NCBI GenBank assembly: GCA_017442265.1
Contig: JAFSAC010000025.1
Coordinates: 1 to 38,390 of the forward strand
Reading direction: 5' to 3'
DNA length: 38,390 nucleotides
Source of the DNA: Clostridia bacterium
GTDB taxonomy: Bacteria; Bacillota; Clostridia; Oscillospirales; Acutalibacteraceae
Position numbers and translations under genes: made by a program. Below, piece by piece: positions 33,769-38,390 of this stretch. The notes beneath the pieces were generated by a model that was not told the origin of the DNA, searched no databases, and was given only the letters and a program-made list of their open reading frames with translations. Each line of letters opens with the position of its first letter. Within the stretch, counting starts at the first letter, position 1.

Positions 33769-34452
33769 TTATGAAATTTCAAGGGCGGATAATTGTCCCT
33801 CCCGCATCTGCAAACGACGCTCCGCCTGGGCCGCCACCGACGGGTCGTGGGTGATGAGCACCACCGTTGTTCCCTCTTGATGCAACCGATGCAACAGCGA
33901 CATCACCGCTCTCCCCGATTCTTCATCCAAATTGCCGGTTGGCTCATCAGCAAGCAACAGCGGCGGGCGCACCGCAATTGCCCGGGCGATCGCCACCCGC
34001 TGTTGCTGACCGCCGGACATCTGGGAGGGGTAATGCTCCATACGGTCAGAAAGTCCCACCCGTTCCAACACCTCTTTTGCCCGTGCCCGGCGCTCTGCCT
34101 GCCGAAACCCGGCATAGGAAAGCGGCAGCTCCACGTTTTCGAGCGCCGTTAAGGTGGGCAGCAGATGAAAACTTTGAAACACAAACCCGATCTGTCGGTT
34201 GCGCAAGGCGGAAAGCCGGTAAGACGGCAGCTTCAAGACCGCTTCCCCGCCGAGAAAATACTCCCCCCTTGTCGGCAGGTCAAGGCACCCGAGAATGTTC
34301 ATCAAGGTCGATTTCCCCGACCCGGACCGCCCGATAATGGCGACGAATTCCCCTTTATTCACCGTCACCGATACCCCATTTAGCGCCTGCACCCGACTGT
34401 CCCCCGCTTGAAATTCCTTGCAGATGCCTTTCATTTCGATCACCGGTTTCAT
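33769..34452 (-). CDS. orphan ABC transporter ATP-binding protein (MacB/LolD type)
   Basis: A 227-residue ABC ATPase with Walker [10 protein letters not shown] (about residues 38-46), Q-loop [10 protein letters not shown], signature [15 protein letters not shown], Walker [13 protein letters not shown] and H-loop LITHDP. This is the type that partners with MacB/FtsX-like permeases in export or antimicrobial-peptide resistance. No permease is adjacent. ATG 34452 follows GGGAG by 8 bases, and both lie in a hairpin (34451-34480) that may limit translation. It sits behind the terminator of the DUF362 gene with no clear promoter of its own. Confidence 0.9.
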   Translation of the reverse strand: MKPVIEMKGICKEFQAGDSRVQALNGVSVTVNKGEFVAIIGRSGSGKSTLMNILGCLDLPTRGEYFLGGEAVLKLPSYRLSALRNRQIGFVFQSFHLLPTLTALENVELPLSYAGFRQAERRARAKEVLERVGLSDRMEHYPSQMSGGQQQRVAIARAIAVRPPLLLADEPTGNLDEESGRAVMSLLHRLHQEGTTVVLITHDPSVAAQAERRLQMREGQLSALEIS

Positions 34453-34480
34453 ACTATGCACTCCCTTTCAGGAGTAGTAT
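34451..34480 (-). promoter_or_regulatory. hairpin masking the start of the orphan ABC gene
   Basis: ATACTA (34451-34456) pairs with TAGTAT (34475-34480), then CTCC with GGAG around a 6-base loop, with a one-sided 4-base bulge. In the mRNA it covers the GGGAG ribosome site and the first bases of the AUG. Confidence 0.5.
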
Positions 34481-34504
34481 TGCCGCCACCGGCTTGAAAA
34501 ATAA

Positions 34505-34535
34505 AAAATACGCGTCAACTTTCGTTGACGCGTAT
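34505..34535 (-). terminator. intrinsic terminator after DUF362
   Basis: A 12-bp stem (34508-34519 with 34524-34535). On the minus strand it is followed by TTTTTATTTTTC. Confidence 0.85.
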
Positions 34536-34540
34536 CCCGT

Positions 34541-35425
34541 TTAATCCACACAAATGAGCTCGTAATCCTTAGTGCCTACCCCGATCTTTTCGGCGGCATC
34601 GATCGTATGGGTCCCTCGCCGGGATTCCACCCGCTCAATAAAGTGATCCCGACCGGGATCCTCCGAACGGTAGATAAGATCGATACACGCCTGATCCAGC
34701 GCCACCGGGTCCAACGAGGATAAGATCCCGATATCCGCCATACAAGGGTCCTCCGCAATGGCACAGCAGTCGCAGTCCACCGACAGATTGCACATCATAT
34801 TGACGTAGGCAACCTGCCCTTTGAAATACTGCACAACGCTGAGAGCAGCATCCGCCATGGCTTCGCAAAATACTTCCTGTTTTGCGGTATTCTGCCACAC
34901 GGTATGCTGATCGGTGACCTTGCCGCCGGAATGGATATAGCATTTGCCGGCGGTGGAAGCACAGCCGATGGACAACTGTTTAAGCGCCCCGCCGTAGCCG
35001 CCCATAGGATGCCCTTTAAAATGGGACAGCACCAGCATCGAATCATATTTTTCGATTCCGCGACCGACGAAATTCTCTTTGATCGCCTGTCCGTTCGGAA
35101 TGGATAAGGAAAGATCGGGGCCCTCCGCATCCAGTAGCTCCACCGGGAAATAGCCGGTCCAGCCGTGATCCTCCATAAGCTGTAAATGCTTTTCGGTGGT
35201 GTTGCGCGCTCCGTCGTAAGCGGTGTTACATTCCACAATGGTGCCGTTTACCCGCTCGATCATCGGCCGCATAAATTCCGGGTGCAGGTAATTCTGGTTT
35301 CCCTTTTCCCCCGAATGAACCTTCACCGCCACCTTGCCGGGTAAGGTCACCCCTAATTTTTCATACATCTTCACCACCGTCTCCGGCGTGATAGTTTTGG
35401 TAAAATAAACCTTGGCTTTTTCCAT
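34541..35425 (-). CDS. DUF362 domain-containing protein
   Basis: A 294-residue protein of the DUF362 family (iron-sulfur-protein-like, function unknown). Family marks are VAVKVHSGEKGNQNYLHPEF near residues 32-51 (seen as KVHSGEKGNQNYL), LSHFKGHPMGGYGGALKQLSIGCAS near 133-157, and a Cys-rich CNLSVDCDCCAIAEDPCMADIG region (CDCCAIAEDPCMADIG) near 212-232 that could bind a metal or cluster. The last part, SSLDPVALDQACIDLI, is also conserved in the family. GAGGTGA precedes the ATG. It follows the zinc-ribbon gene by 13 bases, so the two are probably co-transcribed. Confidence 0.9.
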   Translation of the reverse strand: MEKAKVYFTKTITPETVVKMYEKLGVTLPGKVAVKVHSGEKGNQNYLHPEFMRPMIERVNGTIVECNTAYDGARNTTEKHLQLMEDHGWTGYFPVELLDAEGPDLSLSIPNGQAIKENFVGRGIEKYDSMLVLSHFKGHPMGGYGGALKQLSIGCASTAGKCYIHSGGKVTDQHTVWQNTAKQEVFCEAMADAALSVVQYFKGQVAYVNMMCNLSVDCDCCAIAEDPCMADIGILSSLDPVALDQACIDLIYRSEDPGRDHFIERVESRRGTHTIDAAEKIGVGTKDYELICVD

Positions 35426-35438
35426 ACCGTCACCTCAT

Positions 35439-35846
35439 TTATACGATCATTCTGCCCAAAAGGGCGAGTAAAACCCCAAGCACACCGTACACATACTTAC
35501 TATACGCTTGAGTGAACTCCAAAAATCCTTCACTGTAGATACCGCTAAACAACTTGAAAACCAGGTTCTTATACAGGGCCTCCACCCACATACACACCAG
35601 GACGAACAGTGAAAGTACCGACCATTTGCCCAGTGCGGGAATGCCGGTCAAAATAATAATCAAAACCGACAGGGTGCAGATGAGCGGAAATAAATGACGC
35701 TTGATCAAATACGGGAAAAGCCAGCGATTGATGCAATAATGCTCGGTATCCGCTTCACAGATCGGTTCCCCGGTAATCTCCGCTCCGCAGATCGGGCATT
35801 CGTTGTAGGCATCCACTACCATGTGACATCTAGGGCATTGCTTCAT
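35439..35846 (-). CDS. zinc-ribbon membrane protein
   Basis: A 135-residue protein. A short N-terminal zinc ribbon (CPRC at residues 4-7, CPIC near 17-20) is followed by a hydrophilic stretch and about three hydrophobic segments (near 52-70, 75-95 and 115-133). Function unknown. The ATG at 35846 has GAGGGG upstream; the ATG at 35867 lacks a site. It is first of a two-gene unit with DUF362. Confidence 0.82.
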   Translation of the reverse strand: MKQCPRCHMVVDAYNECPICGAEITGEPICEADTEHYCINRWLFPYLIKRHLFPLICTLSVLIIILTGIPALGKWSVLSLFVLVCMWVEALYKNLVFKLFSGIYSEGFLEFTQAYSKYVYGVLGVLLALLGRMIV

Positions 35847-35910
35847 ACGTTTTCCCCTCTTTCCCAAAAAGCCGTCAGTATTCAGGTGAAAAACACACGC
35901 TCATAAAATT

Positions 35911-35939
35911 ATTATATAGGACCGCGCCCCAATTTTCAA
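35911..35939 (-). promoter_or_regulatory. promoter of the zinc-ribbon/DUF362 unit
   Basis: Minus strand: TTGAAA (35939-35934), 17 bp, TATAAT (35916-35911). Confidence 0.75.
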
Positions 35940-35951
35940 GAGCAATAAAAA

Positions 35952-36031
35952 ACGACCGCCCAATATCCTGCCTATGACAGCGTAAAAACCCACACGGTCG
36001 TGCTGTAATCCCGGAACAAGCGCGGGTTTTT
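35952..36031. repeat. interlocked inverted repeats
   Basis: ACGACCG (35952-35958) with CGGTCGT (35995-36001), and AAAAACCC (35984-35991) with GGGTTTTT (36024-36031). Each pair has an arm inside the other's loop, so the stems exclude each other or form a pseudoknot. On the minus strand the second stem ends in TTTTT and the first is followed by TTTTTTATT. No gene lies here. Confidence 0.55.
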
Positions 36032-36046
36032 CATCATGAATAAACG

Positions 36047-36078
36047 GAAAACAGCACCCCGGCAGGGGTGCTGTTTTC
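36047..36078 (-). terminator. hairpin terminator after the GH4 gene
   Basis: A 14-bp perfect stem (36047-36060 with 36065-36078) with loop GGCA, followed on the minus strand by CCGTTTATT. It is 110 bases past the GH4 stop. I see nothing coding in 36079-36188. Confidence 0.65.
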
Positions 36079-36188
36079 ACTATGAAACCATATATCGGTA
36101 CGCAAAACAAGGAAGGAAAGCAAAAGAATGTTCCGCATACCGTTTCATGAAACAAAAACACATCTTTGCATCTGCGGTTTTCTCTGTT

Positions 36189-37514
36189 TTACCCTTTGTA
36201 CCAAGGCAAGTACGCTTTGTTCTGCTCCAGCATCTCGTCAACCATATTCTGAATCTCATCCAAGGTCAAAACAGCAGAAGTCAAGGGGTCAAAAGCACAC
36301 GCCCAGAACACCTTTTTGGCATCCCCCTCCAGAGCAGCGGCCACAGCCATCTCTTCGCACCGGGCGGTGGTGTTGACCAAGGTCGCCAACTGAGGTGGCA
36401 GTTCGCCCACGGCAACCGGCTCCAAAGTGTCTTTGCTGGCCACCACGGGAACCTCCACGCAACAGCCGTAAGGCAGATTGCTGATCAGATTAAAATTACG
36501 AACGTTGCCGTTAAAGCGGAAAAGGGTGTGGTCGCCGAACATGGCATTGAAAATATACGCCGCATACTCGTGACCGCGTTTCAGATCCACTTCCTCATCG
36601 GGCGTATCCAAAAATGCATTAAAGTCGCCGCGCCAATAATCTTTGCGGGATAAATAGTCATCCAAAACAAAGGCATACACGCCGGGATTCCAGTTGGTAC
36701 CATTGGTGCAGTATTTTTCAATCAGATCCGGACGTTTCCGGTACCAGGCCACGTATTCGCTGTTGTGACCGCTACTCTCGGTCACATAGTAATCCAGGTG
36801 CAGGAACATGTTGTTGCGCACCTGCTCAGCATTCAGGATCTTTGGGTCCTTCATGGCCTCTTTCAACAAGGGGTACATATCCTTACCGTTCCACTTCAGA
36901 TCCAAATAGAAAGCTTGGTGGTTCACACCGGCACAGGTATACGTGATCTCGTCGGGCTTTGCCCCTACCCACTCTGCCAGCATAGCCGCTGTCCCCTGTA
37001 CGCTATGGCACAAACCGGTGATCTTCAGTTTTGGAAATTTCTCCTGCATAGCCCGGCAAAGCATAGCCATAGGATTGGTGTAGTTCAAAAAGACCGCGTT
37101 AGGACAGTATTTTTCAATATCAGCACAGATATCAAACATCACGGGAATGGTTCGCAGCGCACGGAAAATGCCGGACGGGCCGCGGGTATCTCCGACGTTG
37201 ATATCAATCCCATACTTTTTCGGAATCAAAATATCGTGTTTCCAAACCTCTACGTCGCCGGCAAGAATGGTGCAAAGCACGCCGTCAGCACCTTTAAGCG
37301 CCTCCACACGATCGGTGGTTGCGGTAACGGTGGCAGGATAGTTGCCTGCGCGAACAATTTTTTCACAAGCGCGCCGAATAAAATCCAACCGCTCCTCATC
37401 AATATCCATCAAAGCAATTTCCGCATCGCGAAAAGCGGGAAAAGTCAAAAGGTCTCTGACTAAGGTACGGGTAAAGGTGAAACTGCCGCCACCGATAAAG
37501 GCAATCTTTTTCAT
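36189..37514 (-). CDS. glycoside hydrolase family 4 enzyme (alpha-galactosidase/alpha-glucosidase type)
   Basis: A 441-residue NAD- and Mn-dependent GH4 enzyme. The N-terminal Rossmann motif is [19 protein letters not shown] ([11 protein letters not shown]), followed by LMDIDEERL. The Cys of CHSVQGT (near residue 175) and the His of GVNHQAFYL (near 200-208) are the metal ligands of the family. The CHSV signature points to the MelA/alpha-galactosidase subgroup rather than CHxP types. [21 protein letters not shown] is also family-typical. The ATG at 37514 has AAAGGAG 8 bases upstream. A cre-like site overlaps its -10 box, which suggests CcpA repression. It has no sugar transporter neighbour. 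Confidence 0.9.
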   Translation of the reverse strand: MKKIAFIGGGSFTFTRTLVRDLLTFPAFRDAEIALMDIDEERLDFIRRACEKIVRAGNYPATVTATTDRVEALKGADGVLCTILAGDVEVWKHDILIPKKYGIDINVGDTRGPSGIFRALRTIPVMFDICADIEKYCPNAVFLNYTNPMAMLCRAMQEKFPKLKITGLCHSVQGTAAMLAEWVGAKPDEITYTCAGVNHQAFYLDLKWNGKDMYPLLKEAMKDPKILNAEQVRNNMFLHLDYYVTESSGHNSEYVAWYRKRPDLIEKYCTNGTNWNPGVYAFVLDDYLSRKDYWRGDFNAFLDTPDEEVDLKRGHEYAAYIFNAMFGDHTLFRFNGNVRNFNLISNLPYGCCVEVPVVASKDTLEPVAVGELPPQLATLVNTTARCEEMAVAAALEGDAKKVFWACAFDPLTSAVLTLDEIQNMVDEMLEQNKAYLPWYKG

Positions 37515-37546
37515 AGAGCTTTCTCCTTTCGTTCTTGTATAATTAA

Positions 37547-37575
37547 TTTCTAACGCTTGCAATGTATTTTGTCAA
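37547..37575 (-). promoter_or_regulatory. GH4 promoter with cre-like site
   Basis: Minus strand: TTGACA (37575-37570), 17 bp, TAGAAA (37552-37547). TGCAAGCGTTAGAA (37561-37548) matches TGNAANCGNTNNCA at all but one fixed position and covers the -10 box, as expected for catabolite repression by CcpA. Confidence 0.6.
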
Positions 37576-37878
37576 ACGAAATTCTTAAATTCATAAGAAA
37601 CGACATAATTATATATATTTTACAATACTTTTTCACAAAAAAGGGCTCTGGACCGTCGCGTGTAGCGAAGTTCGGTCGCCGGACTCGTGGTTTTGCGCCA
37701 CACTTGTGCTTTTCTAACTGTCTGCATGCAAAACCGTCGAGTTTCGCGCAAGCGCGAAACATCGCGGGTCCTTCGTCGTTACACAAGTACGAATAAAAAA
37801 AGACACCCAAAGGCTACTTCTCATAAGGATGTTTTGAATATCCTATGAAACAAGCCGATTGACGAATGCTGAGAAGAT
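37576..37878. other. non-coding stretch with G+C-rich structured patch
   Basis: Between the GH4 promoter and two terminators lies an A/T-rich flank around a G+C-rich patch (about 37640-37790). It includes GTTTCGCGC-AA-GCGCGAAAC (37741-37760) and several short CG-rich inverted pieces. Further on, CTTCTCA (about 37818) pairs with TGAGAAG (about 37870) around an inner AGGAT/ATCCT hairpin. Open frames across it on both strands have no ribosome site. It may be an intergenic repeat or a small RNA. Confidence 0.4.
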
Positions 37879-37917
37879 GACAGTATAGCAAAACGCTATG
37901 CTGTCTTTTCTTGTTTT
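37879..37917 (+). terminator. intrinsic terminator
   Basis: An 11-bp stem (37879-37889 with 37895-37905, one G-T pair) followed by TTTTCTTGTTTT. No gene precedes it on this strand, so it may end a small RNA from 37800-37878. Confidence 0.75.
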
Positions 37918-37926
37918 AAGATAACG

Positions 37927-37961
37927 GCGGCAGGGAGCTTAAATTCTCCTCGCCGCTTTTT
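37927..37961 (+). terminator. second intrinsic terminator
   Basis: GCGGC-A-GGGAG (37927-37937) pairs with CTCCT-C-GCCGC (37946-37956), two 5-bp helices around one mismatch, then TTTTT. Confidence 0.7.
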
Positions 37962-37989
37962 CAATTTCTTCAATCATTTTTCAATCTTT

Positions 37990-38000
37990 TATGGTATAAT
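37990..38000 (+). promoter_or_regulatory. extended -10 promoter of the response regulator
   Basis: TATGGTATAAT: a perfect TATAAT (37995-38000) with an extended TGn. I see no good -35 box, so it may rely on the extended element or on an activator. Confidence 0.6.
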
Positions 38001-38022
38001 GGTTATATGTGGAGGTGTCCCT

Positions 38023-38390
38023 ATGAGGATTTTACTCGTTGAAGATGAAAAAAGAATGGCCGAGGCGCTATGTGAAATCCTGCGTCTTGAAAAATATGAG
38101 GTTGACCATTATGCTAACGGACTTGATGGTTTAGCCGCAATTGAGAGCGATATATACGATATTATTATCCTTGACGTTATGCTTCCCGGTATGAATGGAT
38201 ATGAGATTGCAAAGAAGGTTCGCAGTCAAGGGATTGCTACACCGATCTTAATGCTCACCGCAAAAGCAGAGCTTGACGACAAAGTGACAGGTCTTGACAG
38301 CGGCGCAGACGATTACCTTACAAAGCCGTTTATGACCAAAGAACTCCTTGCCCGACTTCGTGCACTTGGTAGAAGAACGCTCGGCACGAC
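38023..38390 (+). CDS. OmpR/PhoB-type response regulator, 3'-truncated by window end
   Basis: The first 122 residues of a two-component response regulator. The receiver domain is complete: acidic pocket EDE (residues 7-9), phosphorylated Asp51 in ILDVMLPGMNGYE, Thr79 in LMLTA and Lys101 in LTKPF. The linker ARLRALGRRT is typical of regulators with a winged-helix DNA-binding domain, which would lie outside the window along with any sensor kinase. GGAGG lies 7 bases before the ATG. Confidence 0.92.
   Translation, partial: MRILLVEDEKRMAEALCEILRLEKYEVDHYANGLDGLAAIESDIYDIIILDVMLPGMNGYEIAKKVRSQGIATPILMLTAKAELDDKVTGLDSGADDYLTKPFMTKELLARLRALGRRTLGT

Noticed and set aside
35901..36161. 86-codon minus-strand frame
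   Set aside because: It spans two sets of hairpins and a promoter, with no ribosome site and no recognisable features.
37550..37810. Overlapping 79-86 codon frames on both strands
   Set aside because: They lack ribosome sites, cover the GH4 promoter and the structured patch, and are better explained as non-coding repeat.
1..38390. CRISPR arrays, insertion sequences, prophage genes
   Set aside because: I saw no regularly spaced direct repeats, transposase, integrase or phage structural genes.

Overview
The window reads as a chromosomal segment of an anaerobic Firmicute of class Clostridia, probably a gut Oscillospiraceae/Ruminococcaceae-like organism. This is an inference from AGGAGG ribosome sites, TTG and GTG starts, a tyrosine T-box leader, the FtsE-FtsX-M23 set, Gls24-DAK2 genes, YmdB, DUF6062 and an ECF S component beside CoaX. 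Most genes are G+C-rich housekeeping genes. Several short stretches are visibly A/T-richer and look acquired.

Layout. 1-780: end of a sugar-ABC ATPase gene and its terminator. 785-1370: an XRE repressor gene divergent from a small Cys-rich protein gene, with a 38-bp palindrome between them. 1375-4491 (minus): mntP, an MBL/beta-CASP hydrolase and an SDR, behind a promoter and an attenuator-like leader. 4497-6003: a Nudix hydrolase and a frameshifted M14 peptidase. 6004-7605 (minus): coaX and an ECF S component. 7693-7769: tRNA-Arg(CCG). 7957-10148: an A/T-rich three-gene membrane/lipoprotein operon. 10211-10891: a tiny promoter-plus-terminator unit, then tspO. 10936-11540: a second XRE/Cys-rich cassette. 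11551-13337: phosphosugar mutase. 13375-17115: oligopeptide-binding lipoprotein, Gls24 protein and DAK2/FakA-like protein. 17156-18664: ymdB and DUF6062. 18672-22818 (minus): ftsE, ftsX, M23 peptidase and an S41-like protein. 22926-24128 (minus): PucR-type regulator, divergent from a Ca-type P-ATPase, yifB and uvrC (24360-30673). 30748-33763 (minus): T-box-controlled tyrS and gdhA. 33769-35939 (minus): orphan ABC ATPase, DUF362 and a zinc-ribbon membrane protein. 36189-37575 (minus): a GH4 glycosidase with a cre-like site. 37576-38020: non-coding, with structured repeats and two terminators. 38023 to the end: the start of an OmpR-type response regulator gene.

Working units. The FtsEX-M23-S41 cluster is a division and cell-wall hydrolysis module. 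Gls24/DAK2 and YmdB/DUF6062 are conserved Firmicutes housekeeping pairs. CoaX and the S component suggest pantothenate capture. The strongest candidate for something undescribed is the pair of 550-600 bp autonomous cassettes (785-1370 and 10936-11540). Each pairs a divergent XRE repressor gene with a 65-75 residue protein that keeps an exactly spaced cysteine pattern, and each has an inverted-repeat operator in the middle and bidirectional terminators at both ends.
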